A DNA stretch of 64,000 nt from Agromyces aureus (lineage in GTDB: Bacteria; Actinomycetota; Actinomycetes; Actinomycetales; Microbacteriaceae). Below the pieces are notes generated by a model. The model saw nothing but the letters and a program-made list of their open reading frames with translations, searched no databases and was not told where the DNA came from. Positions 23,900 to 32,000 of this stretch are shown here, piece after piece. The position numbers and the translations under genes are program-made. The DNA lies in contig NZ_CP013979.1 of assembly GCF_001660485.1 (NCBI RefSeq), positions 2,914,001-2,978,000 of the forward strand. The letters are read 5' to 3'. Position 1 is the stretch's first letter. Each line of letters begins with the position of its first letter.

Positions 23900-25369
23900 T
23901 CACGCGCGTTCGTCGGCCTCGGCCTCGGCGGTGATGCGGTTCGCCATGCCCGAGAAGATCACGCCGTGGAACGGGAGGATGCCCCACCAGTAGAGGCGTC
24001 CGGCGAGACCCTTCGGGAAGAACACGGCCCGCTGCCGGTAGCGCGCGCCGCCACCGGACGGCAAGGGCTCGGCCGACAACTCCAGCCACGCACGCCCCGG
24101 AACCCGCATCTCCGCGCGGAGTCGCAGGAACGCCCCGCGCTCGATCGCCTCGACCCGCCAGAAGTCGACCGCGTCACCCACGTGCAGCGTCTCGGGGTCG
24201 AGTCGCCCACGGCGAAGCCCGACGCCGCCCGTGAGCTTGTCGATCCACCCGCGCAGCGCCCACGCGAGCGGGAACGAGTACCAGCCGTTCTCGCCGCCGA
24301 CGCCCTCGATGACGCGCCACAGTGCCCCCGGCGTCGCACGGGACTCGCGCTCGCGCTCGTCGACGTAGACCATGTGGCCCGCCCAGTCGGGATCGCTCGG
24401 CAGTGGATCGCTCGGAGCTCCGGCGACCTCGGCGTTGCGCCAGCTCGTCTCGACCTCGCCCACGCGCTCGCGATCGAGGGCGAGCCGCACGGCGGTGCGG
24501 TACGGCAGCAGGCCCTCCTCGGGCGGCGGGATGACGGCGTCGATGTCGTGGTTGTGCATCACGCAGTCGAACTGCAACGACTCGATGATCGGCACCGCGA
24601 GTCGACGCGGGATCGGGGTGACCAGGTTGACCCACTGCCCCGCGAGCCACGGCGTCAGCACCGGCAGGGCCGCGATCGGCCGCTGCGGCAGTCCGGCCTC
24701 GACCGCGTAGCCGTTCATGAGCTGGCCGTAGCGGTGGATGTCGGGTCCGCCGATGTCGAACGCGCGATTCACGTCGGACGGCACGTCGATGGCGGCGATC
24801 AGGTAGTGCAGCACGTCGCGCACCGCGATCGGCTGGATGAAGCTGCGAACCCATCTCGGCGCCGGCATGTAGGGCAGCACCTCGGTGAGGTGGCGGATCA
24901 TCTCGAACGAGGTCGACCCCGAGCCGATCACGACGCCGGCCTGCAGCACGATCGTCGGGACGCCGGAGCCGAGCAGCACCTCGCCGACGGCGGCGCGCGA
25001 ACGCAGATGCCGCGACAGCGGCCGGCCCTCTGGGTGCAGCCCTCCGAGGTAGACGATGCGGCGCACGCCGTGACGGGATGCGGCCTCCCCCACCGTGCGC
25101 GCGATCTCGAGCTCGGTCGCCTCGAAGTCGCCCTTCGCCCCCATCGAATGCACGAGGTAGTAGACCGCGTCGATGTCGCGCATCGCCGCATCGACGGCGC
25201 TCGCGTCCGTGAGGTCGCCCGCGACCACGTCGAGCGAGGCCGACCACGGCACGTCGCGCAGCCGCTCCGGGCGACGCACGAGCACGCGCACCTCGTGCCC
25301 GGCCTCGAGGAGGCGCGGCACGAGCCGGCCGCCGATGTACCCGGTCGCGCCCGTCACGAGGATCCGCAT
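23900..25369 (-). CDS. SDR-family NAD(P)-binding protein fused to DUF2867
   Basis: 489 residues. The N-terminal Rossmann domain starts MRILVTGATGYIGGRLVPRL, with YYLVHSMGAKGDF and VYLGGLHPEG as in YbjT-like extended SDRs. From about residue 330 a DUF2867 domain follows (WRVIEGVGGENGWYSF ... VGDAVDFWRVEAIERG ... LYWWGILPFHGVIF). The fusion is common in actinobacteria; the substrate is unknown. ATG at 25369 follows a GAGGGGG ribosome-binding site, better than the upstream codon at 25384. The C-terminus contains Trp-rich hydrophobic segments. Confidence 0.88.
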   Translation of the reverse strand: MRILVTGATGYIGGRLVPRLLEAGHEVRVLVRRPERLRDVPWSASLDVVAGDLTDASAVDAAMRDIDAVYYLVHSMGAKGDFEATELEIARTVGEAASRHGVRRIVYLGGLHPEGRPLSRHLRSRAAVGEVLLGSGVPTIVLQAGVVIGSGSTSFEMIRHLTEVLPYMPAPRWVRSFIQPIAVRDVLHYLIAAIDVPSDVNRAFDIGGPDIHRYGQLMNGYAVEAGLPQRPIAALPVLTPWLAGQWVNLVTPIPRRLAVPIIESLQFDCVMHNHDIDAVIPPPEEGLLPYRTAVRLALDRERVGEVETSWRNAEVAGAPSDPLPSDPDWAGHMVYVDERERESRATPGALWRVIEGVGGENGWYSFPLAWALRGWIDKLTGGVGLRRGRLDPETLHVGDAVDFWRVEAIERGAFLRLRAEMRVPGRAWLELSAEPLPSGGGARYRQRAVFFPKGLAGRLYWWGILPFHGVIFSGMANRITAEAEADERA

Positions 25370-25398
25370 GCCGCCCCCTCGCATCAGCCGAGCGACGG

Positions 25399-25722
25399 TC
25401 AGCCGCGCTCGTTTCCCCGACGATAGTTGCCGCTGGCTCGCGCCAACAGGTGCTGCACCCGTGAATCGTCTGCACGTTGAAGTGCGTCGATGAGCCGCGC
25501 TGCGTCGCCGCCGCCCACCGTCATCACGGGCCGGCCGCCGCGATACACGATCACGCCGCCGCGACCCGTGAGCCGGTAGTCGAACGGGTCCGACTCGAGT
25601 CGGCCACGTTCGTCGGAGGCGCCATTGCGTCCGGACACGGGAATCGCTACTTCATGCTCTTCGTGTGAAGAGATGGGATGGCTTTCGGCATAGGACGCAT
25701 TCCTTGATTTTGACTGATACAC
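25399..25722 (-). CDS. Conserved hypothetical protein
   Basis: About 107 residues if the GTG at 25722 is used; the true start is unsure and could be an internal GTG in VSGRNG. The C-terminal 60 residues (FDYRLTGRGGVIVYRGGRPV ... LLARASGNYRRGNERG) resemble a small actinobacterial family I recall with a beta-hairpin and a terminal K/R-G-N-E-R; no function is known. It is 29 bp upstream of the SDR gene and on the same strand. The N-terminal region is A/T-richer than its neighbours. Confidence 0.6.
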   Translation of the reverse strand: MYQSKSRNASYAESHPISSHEEHEVAIPVSGRNGASDERGRLESDPFDYRLTGRGGVIVYRGGRPVMTVGGGDAARLIDALQRADDSRVQHLLARASGNYRRGNERG

Positions 25723-25891
25723 CAGAGGTATTCAGCCTTCCGTCAGGATTCCGCGCGATCAAGTGAGCGCAGTGACAGGAGCCGACCCGCATCTGGATCC
25801 CCGTCCGGCGCGTGAAGCTCATCGGTCATTTCACGCGTGTCGCACAAATGTGGTCGGACGCAGCGTGAGGCTGCGGCCCGGGCCCGATCGT

Positions 25892-27103
25892 TCAGTTCTC
25901 GCGCTCGACACGAATGGCGGCGGCGATGCGTACGTTCAGGTCATCGAGCTCATCGAGCACGGCGACTGCCGCCCACACCTGATCGCGCTTCCGACCGGTC
26001 ACCTCGCGCACGACACCTGTGTCTTCGAGGCGTCGCATCGCTCGATAGGCATTGGCAGTCTCGACGCCGGCGATCCGTTCCGCGTCGGCGGCGGTGATGA
26101 TCGGATTCTCCAGCAGCGCATCGACCAGCGTCTCCACTGCGCTTCCCCGACGAGGGCGGGCCTCCGCATGCCACTCCCTCGGCAGGTCACGGAAGCTGGT
26201 CGCAGTCTTCGCAGCCTCACGGGAGGCTACCTGCGCTCCGAGCGCGAGATCCTGCACGATCGCGTCTGCGTCGCCTTCGCGGTATCGGCCGAGCAGCCCG
26301 AAGTAGTGGTTCTGGTCTGCGGCCAGCGCAGACGCGATAGGGATGACGACCGTCTTGGAGACCCCTGTGCGACGAAGCACCGAGTTCAGCAGCGCGCGGC
26401 CGATGCGACCATTGCCGTCAGTGAACGGGTGGATCGACTCGAACTGCGCGTGTGCGATCGCGGCCTGTGCGACCGGATGGATATCGTCCCGGTTCACGAA
26501 TCGGAGCAGGTCGTCCATGTAGCCGTCGACGGTCTCGCCGGGGGGCGGCACGTACAGCGCCCCACGTGGTGAGGAGTCACTTCCGCCGATCCAGTTCTGC
26601 ATGTCTCGGACTCGGCCGGCGTAGTCGCGTTCGGCGGGATCGTCTTCCATCAGCAACCGGTGCGCATCCAGAATCGCAGGCATCTCGATGACCGTGGCGG
26701 AAGCGTCGACGAGCCGAGTGACCGCCTTGGCCGCCGCGACCATGGATACTGCGGCAGCGTTCGACCTGACCCCTCCGATCGCTCGCGCGTACTCATCGGG
26801 CGAAGCTTCGACGGACTCGATCTTCGACGACGCCACTGACTCGATCCTGATCAGGAATCGACCGAGCGGCGCCATCAGGTCAGCCGCGTCGTCTTCGAGA
26901 GCCGTGGCTTCGCGGACTGCGCGATCGAGCTCTCGGGTCGAGCTCGGGATGAACTCGAGCTCGGCGATCTTCGGCGGCAGCGACACCGCGACCTGGGTGA
27001 GCATCCGATCGGCGCGGGAGCCCCGGCGGCCGCGACTCACCCACGGCACCACCGCCGTCTCCTGTGCCGGCCATGCCGCGACGGGCGCACTGTTCTCAGA
27101 CAC
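25892..27103 (-). CDS. Fic family protein (AMPylation-type) with C-terminal winged helix
   Basis: 403 residues. An N-terminal Fic_N region contains SSKIESVEAS, matching the S/T-x-x-x-E inhibitory helix of class II Fic proteins except that the residue after Glu is Ser instead of Gly/Asn. The catalytic loop HPFTDGNGRIGRA (about residue 218) is complete. The C-terminus (LVDALLENPIITAADAERIAGV) forms a DNA-binding helix-turn-helix. Fic enzymes transfer AMP or other phosphate-containing groups to proteins. Lower GC than the flanks and an unusual duplicated start suggest an acquired gene. No separate antitoxin gene is present, as expected for class II. Confidence 0.88.
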   Translation of the reverse strand: MSENSAPVAAWPAQETAVVPWVSRGRRGSRADRMLTQVAVSLPPKIAELEFIPSSTRELDRAVREATALEDDAADLMAPLGRFLIRIESVASSKIESVEASPDEYARAIGGVRSNAAAVSMVAAAKAVTRLVDASATVIEMPAILDAHRLLMEDDPAERDYAGRVRDMQNWIGGSDSSPRGALYVPPPGETVDGYMDDLLRFVNRDDIHPVAQAAIAHAQFESIHPFTDGNGRIGRALLNSVLRRTGVSKTVVIPIASALAADQNHYFGLLGRYREGDADAIVQDLALGAQVASREAAKTATSFRDLPREWHAEARPRRGSAVETLVDALLENPIITAADAERIAGVETANAYRAMRRLEDTGVVREVTGRKRDQVWAAVAVLDELDDLNVRIAAAIRVEREN

Positions 27104-27133
27104 GGACGCTCTTGTTCTCAGACACGGACGCTC
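27091..27133 (-). repeat. 21-bp tandem duplication across the Fic start codon
   Basis: TGTTCTCAGACACGGACGCT plus one C occurs at 27091-27111 and again at 27113-27133 (period 22). Each copy contains a GTG. The upstream copy has the better ribosome-binding site (AGGAG) and encodes a nine-codon peptide whose TGA lies just downstream of the Fic GTG at 27103. Confidence 0.85.
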
Positions 27134-27145
27134 CTAACCATCAGA

Positions 27146-27182
27146 AGCATAGCGGTTAATCGCGTTTAGCCTTGATAACCGC
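27146..27182 (-). promoter_or_regulatory. Promoter and probable operator of the fic gene
   Basis: On the minus strand TATGCT (27146-27151) is a -10 candidate about 20 bp before the first start. Immediately upstream is an inverted repeat GCGGTTA (27152-27158) ... TAACCGC (27176-27182) covering the -35 zone. Autoregulation by the winged helix of the Fic protein is a possibility. Confidence 0.5.
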
Positions 27183-27305
27183 GAATAACGAGAGGGCTAT
27201 TCTCAGTTCTGTGTGCCGCATCTGGAAGCAGGTCGGACCTGCACAATACGCGACGGCACGAAGCGCTCGCGCCACTGCGCTGAGCTGGCGGAGATCGAAC
27301 GAGAA

Positions 27306-27332
27306 ACCCCCGCAGCGTGATGCTGCGGGGGT
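27306..27332. terminator. Intrinsic terminator in the 27.1-27.4 kb gap
   Basis: A perfect 11-bp stem ACCCCCGCAGC / GCTGCGGGGGT with a five-base loop, followed by CCTTTCTC on the plus strand and by TTTCTC on the minus strand. It is the most canonical terminator of the window. The rest of the 299-bp gap (27104-27402) holds only the fic promoter and no recognisable gene. Confidence 0.75.
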
Positions 27333-27402
27333 CCTTTCTCCCGTCGCTGTGCGAAACGAGCGGCGGCGAAGCGCCACACATCTCACATGATGACGACCTG
27401 GA

Positions 27403-28263
27403 CTACCGAAGACTCTTCGTGTGCCAGACCGTCTTGGTCTCGGTGAACGCCGCGATGCGGCCGAGCGCCGGCGCCGCGGCATCCGGACCCTGCTCGGGTC
27501 GCAGCACGCGCTTGAGCGTGTCGGCCGCGGCGAACTCGAGGTCGATCCAGTCGAGGTCGCCGGCGCCGACGAGGTCGAGCGCGTTGACATCGGCGTGGCT
27601 CGCGAGCCACGGGGCGATCTCGGCGGGCGAGCCCGTGAGCACGTTGACGACGCCCTTCGGCACGTCGCTCGTGGCGAGCACCTCGGCGAGGCTGATCGCC
27701 GAGAGCGGGAACCGCTCGCTCGCGATCACGACCACCGCGTTGCCCGCGACGAGCGCGGGGGCGACCGCCGAGACGAACCCGAGCAGCGACGAGTCCTGGG
27801 GCGCGACGATCGCGACGACCCCGGTGGGCTCGGGCACCGAGATGTTGAAGTACGGGCCGGCGACCGGGTTCGCGTTGCCCGCGACCTGGGCGAACTTGTC
27901 GGCCCAGCCGGCGTACCAGACCCAGCGGTCGATCGCCTCGTCGACCTGAGCGGATGCCGCGGCGCGCGTGACGCCCTCGGCCTCCTCGATCTCGGCGACG
28001 AACTGGGCACGGCGGCCCTCGAGCAACTCGGCGATGCGGTAGAGCACCTGTCCGCGGTTGTAGGCCGTGGCGCCCGCCCAGCCGCCGACCGCGGATCGGG
28101 CGGCGACGACGGCGTCGCGGGCGTCTTTTCGGGAGCCCTTCGCGGCGTTCGCGAGGAATGCGCCCGATGCCGAACGCACCTCGTAGGTGCGCCCCGACTC
28201 GCTGCGCGGGAACGCGCCGCCGATGTAGAGCTTGTAGGTCTTCGGCACGGCGAGGCGGCTCAT
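27403..28263 (-). CDS. Half-length aldehyde dehydrogenase family protein lacking the catalytic cysteine
   Basis: 286 residues. It covers the NAD-binding half of an aldehyde dehydrogenase (YKLYIGGAFPRSESGRTYEV ... YNRGQVLYRIAELLEGR ... PTGVVAIVAPQDSSLLGFV ... ALVAGNAVVVIASERFPLS) and then ends with a short unrelated tail. The E-L-G-G and catalytic-Cys regions are missing, so it cannot act alone. Its ATG overlaps the stop of the full-length dehydrogenase (ATGA). Such a short partner beside deoC and a full dehydrogenase recurs in actinobacteria as I recall, which argues for a subunit rather than decay. Confidence 0.85.
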   Translation of the reverse strand: MSRLAVPKTYKLYIGGAFPRSESGRTYEVRSASGAFLANAAKGSRKDARDAVVAARSAVGGWAGATAYNRGQVLYRIAELLEGRRAQFVAEIEEAEGVTRAAASAQVDEAIDRWVWYAGWADKFAQVAGNANPVAGPYFNISVPEPTGVVAIVAPQDSSLLGFVSAVAPALVAGNAVVVIASERFPLSAISLAEVLATSDVPKGVVNVLTGSPAEIAPWLASHADVNALDLVGAGDLDWIDLEFAAADTLKRVLRPEQGPDAAAPALGRIAAFTETKTVWHTKSLR

Positions 28264-29855
28264 CGCTTCGATCCCTTCGTCGCAGGCTTGGGCGTTCGGG
28301 TCCTCGCCGATCGAGGAGGCCGCGACGCAGCCGTCTCGAGATCAGCGGCCGCGGCATCCGCACCGGCGGCCGTGACCGCAGCGCGCGACGAGCGCGTGAG
28401 CGCCGCCTGGGCGCCGACGGGGGCCGGGGCCAGGTACGCGGCAAGGCCGTGACGGCCGCCCTCGCGCCCGTAGCCGGACTCCTTGTAGCCGCCGAACGGC
28501 GACGCCGGATCGAACCGGTTGAACGTGTTCGCCCAGATCACGCCGGCGCGCAGCTGGTCTGCGACCGCGAGGATGCGGCTGCCCTTGTCGCTCCAGATGC
28601 CGGCCGAGAGACCGTAGGGCGTGTTGTTCGCCTTGGCGATCGCCTCGGCAGGCGTGCGGAACGTGAGCACCGAGAGCACCGGGCCGAAGATCTCGTCGCG
28701 CGCGATGCGGCTCGAGGTCTGCACGCCCGTGAAGATCGTGGGCGCGAACCAGAAGCCGTTCTCGGGGATGTCGCACGGGGCGGTCCAGCGCTCGGCGCCC
28801 TCGGCCTCGCCGATGTCGGAGAGTTCGCGGATGCGGTCGAGCTGCTCGCGCGAGTTGATGGCGCCGATGTCGGTGTTCTTGTCGAGCGGGTCGCCGAGGC
28901 GCAGCGTCGACAGGCGGTTCTTGAGCCGGTCGACGACCTCGTCGTGGATGTTCTCCTGCACGAGCAGGCGCGATCCGGCGCAGCAGACGTGGCCCTGGTT
29001 GAAGAAGATGCCGTTGACGATGCCCTCGATCGCCTGGTCGATGGGGGCGTCGTCGAAGACGATGTTCGCAGCCTTGCCGCCGAGTTCGAGCGTGACCTTC
29101 TTGTCGGTGCCCGCGACCTCGCGTGCGATCGCCCGGCCGACGCCGGTCGAGCCCGTGAAGGCGACCTTGTCGACGCCGTCGTGGGCGACGAGTGCGGCCC
29201 CCGTGTCGCCGGCGCCCGTGATGATGTTCACGACGCCCGCGGGCAGGTCGGCCTGCTGCAGGATCTCGGCGAAGATGAGCGCCGTGAGCGGCGTGGTCTC
29301 GGCCGGCTTCAGCACGACCGTGTTGCCGGCCGCGAGGGCCGGCGCGATCTTCCACGCGAGCATGAGCAGCGGGAAGTTCCACGGGATGACCTGGGCGGCG
29401 ACGCCGAGCGAGCGGGGGTTCGCGCCGAGGCCGGCGTGATCGAGCTTGTCGGCCCAGCCCGCGTAGTAGAAGAACCAGGCGGCCACGAGGGGCACGTCGA
29501 CGTCGCGCGACTCCTTGATCGGCTTGCCGTTGTCGAGCGACTCGGCCACGGCGAGCTCGCGGGCGCGCTCCTGCACGAGGCGCGCGATGCGGAACAGGTA
29601 CTTGCCGCGGTCGCGGCCGCTCATGCGCGACCAGGTGCGGTCGTAGGCGCGACGGGCGGCGGCGACGGCGAGGTCGACGTCGGCCTCGTTCGCGTTCGAG
29701 ATCGTCGCGATGCGCGCCTCGGTCGCGGGCGAGATGGTCTGGAACGGCTCTCCGCGGCCGTCGACGAACTCGCCGTCGATGAAGAGGCCGTACTGGTCGC
29801 GCAGGTTCAGGACCGCAGTCGACTCGGGGGCGGGTGCGTATTCGAGGAAGCTCAT
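28260..29855 (-). CDS. Aldehyde dehydrogenase
   Basis: 531 residues with all catalytic elements: PWNFPLLMLAWKIAPALAAG, FTGSTGVGR, LELGGKAANIV (general-base Glu) and NQGHVCCAGSRLL (catalytic Cys), then EIFGPVLSVLTF. After the enzyme core (about 480 residues) an Ala/Arg-rich tail follows. In a deoC operon, it likely oxidises acetaldehyde released from deoxyribose 5-phosphate. It starts 14 bp after deoC and overlaps the half-length homologue. Confidence 0.9.
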   Translation of the reverse strand: MSFLEYAPAPESTAVLNLRDQYGLFIDGEFVDGRGEPFQTISPATEARIATISNANEADVDLAVAAARRAYDRTWSRMSGRDRGKYLFRIARLVQERARELAVAESLDNGKPIKESRDVDVPLVAAWFFYYAGWADKLDHAGLGANPRSLGVAAQVIPWNFPLLMLAWKIAPALAAGNTVVLKPAETTPLTALIFAEILQQADLPAGVVNIITGAGDTGAALVAHDGVDKVAFTGSTGVGRAIAREVAGTDKKVTLELGGKAANIVFDDAPIDQAIEGIVNGIFFNQGHVCCAGSRLLVQENIHDEVVDRLKNRLSTLRLGDPLDKNTDIGAINSREQLDRIRELSDIGEAEGAERWTAPCDIPENGFWFAPTIFTGVQTSSRIARDEIFGPVLSVLTFRTPAEAIAKANNTPYGLSAGIWSDKGSRILAVADQLRAGVIWANTFNRFDPASPFGGYKESGYGREGGRHGLAAYLAPAPVGAQAALTRSSRAAVTAAGADAAAADLETAASRPPRSARTRTPKPATKGSKR

Positions 29856-29868
29856 GCTGGTGCTCGTC

Positions 29869-30876
29869 TCAGTCGATCGTGACGTAGTCGGGGCCGGAGT
29901 AGTGCGACGTGCTCAACTTCTGACGCTGCAGCAGCACGTCGTTCAGCAGGCTCGAGGCGCCGAAGCGGAACAGGTGCGGCTGCAGCCAGTCTTCGCCGAC
30001 CGTCTCGGCGACGGTCACGAGGTACTTGATCGCGTCTTTCGAGGTTCGGATGCCGCCCGCGGGCTTCACGCCGATGCGCTGGCCGGTCGCGAGGTGCCAG
30101 TCGCGAACCACCTCGAGCATGAGCAGCGTCACGGGCAGGGTCGCCGCCGAGGGCACCTTGCCGGTGGAGGTCTTGATGAAGTCGCCGCCCGCGAGGATCG
30201 AGAGCCACGATGCGCGACGCACGTTGTCGTAGGTCACCAGTTCGCCGGTCTCGAGGATCACCTTGAGGCTCGCGCTCGTGCCGTCGGGCCTGCGGCAGGC
30301 CTCCTTCACGGCCGCGATCTGGTCGAAGACCAGTCCGTAGCGGCCGGCGAGGAACGCGCCGCGGTCGATGACCATGTCGATCTCGTCGGCGCCCGCGGCG
30401 ACGGCGTCGGCCGTGTCGGCCAGCTTGATCTCGAGCGAGGCGCGCCCGCTCGGGAAGGCGGTGGCGACGGCGGCGACCGAGATGCGTCCGTCGTCGGGGT
30501 CGCCGTGCGCTGCGCCGAGCGCATCGACGGCGTACGGCACCATGTCGCCGTACACGCAGACGGCGGCGACGCGCGGCGTCGAGGCATCCGCGGGGTCGGG
30601 CGTGATCGCCTTCGCGACGAGCGAGCGCACCTTGCCCGGCGTGTCGGCGCCTTCGAGCGTGGTGAGGTCGATGAGCTCGATGATGCGGTCGAGCGCCCAC
30701 TGCTTCGACGTGGTCTTGATGCTGCGCGTGCCGAGCCCGGCGGCACGCTGCTCGAGGCCGACCGCGTCGACGCCCGGGATGCCGTGCAGGTACCTGCGCA
30801 GCGTCGCGTCGTCGGGTTCGCCGCCGAGCACGGCGAGTGCGCGCTCCCTGGCGGTGATGAGGGATGTGCCTGTCAT
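29869..30876 (-). CDS. deoC: Deoxyribose-phosphate aldolase
   Basis: 335 residues, the longer DeoC form. Recognisable are TSKQWALDRIIELIDLTTLE, VAAVCVYGDMVP, AAGADEIDMVIDRGAFLAG, KVILETGEL, FIKTSTGKVP and GVKPAGGIRT with the Schiff-base lysines. It splits 2-deoxyribose 5-phosphate into glyceraldehyde 3-phosphate and acetaldehyde. ATG at 30876 begins MTGTSLITARE; the long frame upstream is antisense noise. First structural gene after the SorC-type regulator (62 bp gap), followed by two aldehyde dehydrogenase genes. Confidence 0.93.
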   Translation of the reverse strand: MTGTSLITARERALAVLGGEPDDATLRRYLHGIPGVDAVGLEQRAAGLGTRSIKTTSKQWALDRIIELIDLTTLEGADTPGKVRSLVAKAITPDPADASTPRVAAVCVYGDMVPYAVDALGAAHGDPDDGRISVAAVATAFPSGRASLEIKLADTADAVAAGADEIDMVIDRGAFLAGRYGLVFDQIAAVKEACRRPDGTSASLKVILETGELVTYDNVRRASWLSILAGGDFIKTSTGKVPSAATLPVTLLMLEVVRDWHLATGQRIGVKPAGGIRTSKDAIKYLVTVAETVGEDWLQPHLFRFGASSLLNDVLLQRQKLSTSHYSGPDYVTID

Positions 30877-30938
30877 GGTGAGGACCTGGCTTTCGGTGAT
30901 TCGGTGAAGGAGGAGCGGCGGCGGCCGGTCGGCGCGCG

Positions 30939-31883
30939 TCAGCCGTCGAGGAGGTGGAGGGCGGTGGCCTCGTCGGTGACGAGCACCGAGCAGAGGCCGC
31001 TGCGCACGACCGCGTCGGCGACCGCGTGCTTGGCACGGCCGGCGATCACGGCGATGCCGAGGGATGCCTCGCGCAGCTCGTCGAGCGTGAGCCCGACCGT
31101 TCGCGCATCGAGGGCGGGGTCGACGATGTTGCCGTCGGAGTCGATGTAGCGGCCGACGACGTCGCCGACGGCCCCCTTGGCCACGAGCAGGTCGACGTCG
31201 GTCTCGGAGAGGTAGCCGCTCTCGACGTGCACCGAGCTGTGGTCGGCCGCGCCGGCGCTGAAGACGTAGGCGTCGGCCGAGCGGGCGAGGTCGATGACGC
31301 CCGCGACGACGCGGTCGGCCTCGATGGCGTGCTTGGTCTCGAGGCGCTCGAGGATCGCCGGGCTCGGCAGCAGCGTGGCGCTGCCGCCGCCCTTCTGGGC
31401 GATGCCGACCGCGGTCGCCGCGGCGGTGCCCGGCCGCCGGTTCAGGCTCACGCCGCCGTTGATCTGCACGACGTTGACGCCCGTCGCCCAGCCGTTGCGC
31501 AGGTGCTGCGAGATCTCGAAGAGCGTACGGCCCCAGCTGACGCCGAGCGTGCGGGGAACCGGCCGGAGCGAGGTGAGGTAGTCGGCCGCCGCCTGCGCGG
31601 TGCGCGCCTGCAGCTCTTCGGCCGAGGCGACCCCCGCCGAGGAGACCACGACGGCGTCGGCGAGCCCGCGTTCGTCGCGCAGGCGACGTTCGATGGGCAG
31701 TCGCCGAGCACGCGGGTGCAGGATCTCGATGCGGATGAAGCCCTCGTGCTTGGCCTGCGCGAGGAGCCGCCCGACCTTCCACCGGGTGAGGCGCAGCGCC
31801 TGCCCGATCTCGTCTTGGGTCTTGTTCTCCTCGTAGTAGAGCTCAGCCGCTCGGATCGAGAGGAGTTCGTCGATCTCGTCCAC
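30939..31883 (-). CDS. Sugar-binding transcriptional regulator, SorC/DeoR-type
   Basis: 314 residues. The N-terminal helix-turn-helix (AELYYEENKTQDEIGQALRL, TRWKVGRLLAQAK) is followed by a sugar-phosphate-binding domain (RTLGVSWGRTLFEISQHLR ... VNVVQINGGV ... YIDSDGNIVD ... GIAVIAGRAKH). GTG at 31883 is chosen since GGAAGGA lies five bases before it; an alternative ATG at 31928 would add 15 residues. It heads the deoC operon and is probably induced by deoxyribose 5-phosphate, as in B. subtilis DeoR of the same family. Confidence 0.88.
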   Translation of the reverse strand: MDEIDELLSIRAAELYYEENKTQDEIGQALRLTRWKVGRLLAQAKHEGFIRIEILHPRARRLPIERRLRDERGLADAVVVSSAGVASAEELQARTAQAAADYLTSLRPVPRTLGVSWGRTLFEISQHLRNGWATGVNVVQINGGVSLNRRPGTAAATAVGIAQKGGGSATLLPSPAILERLETKHAIEADRVVAGVIDLARSADAYVFSAGAADHSSVHVESGYLSETDVDLLVAKGAVGDVVGRYIDSDGNIVDPALDARTVGLTLDELREASLGIAVIAGRAKHAVADAVVRSGLCSVLVTDEATALHLLDG

Positions 31884-31950
31884 ACCAGTCCTTCCGCTCA
31901 CCTCCAGCGTAGGCAGCGCGCCGCTCATCGGCAACACTCGCGTGGAATCG

Positions 31951-31964
31951 TGCTCATATGAGCA
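31951..31964. promoter_or_regulatory. Operator palindrome between the SorC-type regulator and the ROK kinase
   Basis: TGCTCATATGAGCA is a perfect 14-bp palindrome in the divergent intergenic region. Its C-A-T-A-T-G core with TG/CA ends is the kind of site expected for a dimeric SorC-family regulator. It lies just upstream of the kinase -10 element, where it could act on both genes. Confidence 0.6.
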
Positions 31965-31988
31965 TGGATGCCGGATGTGTGCGCGCCC

Positions 31989-31994
31989 TATGCT
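31989..31994 (+). promoter_or_regulatory. Leaderless -10 element of the ROK kinase gene
   Basis: TATGCT, exactly 6 nt before the GTG at 32001; no Shine-Dalgarno is present. Confidence 0.6.
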
Positions 31995-32000
31995 GGCGTG

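Noticed and set aside
27190..27305. Possible tRNA or tRNA remnant beside the fic gene
   Set aside because: TGG and GATCGAAC fragments suggest a T-arm, but no cloverleaf with a 7-bp acceptor and anticodon arm can be formed.
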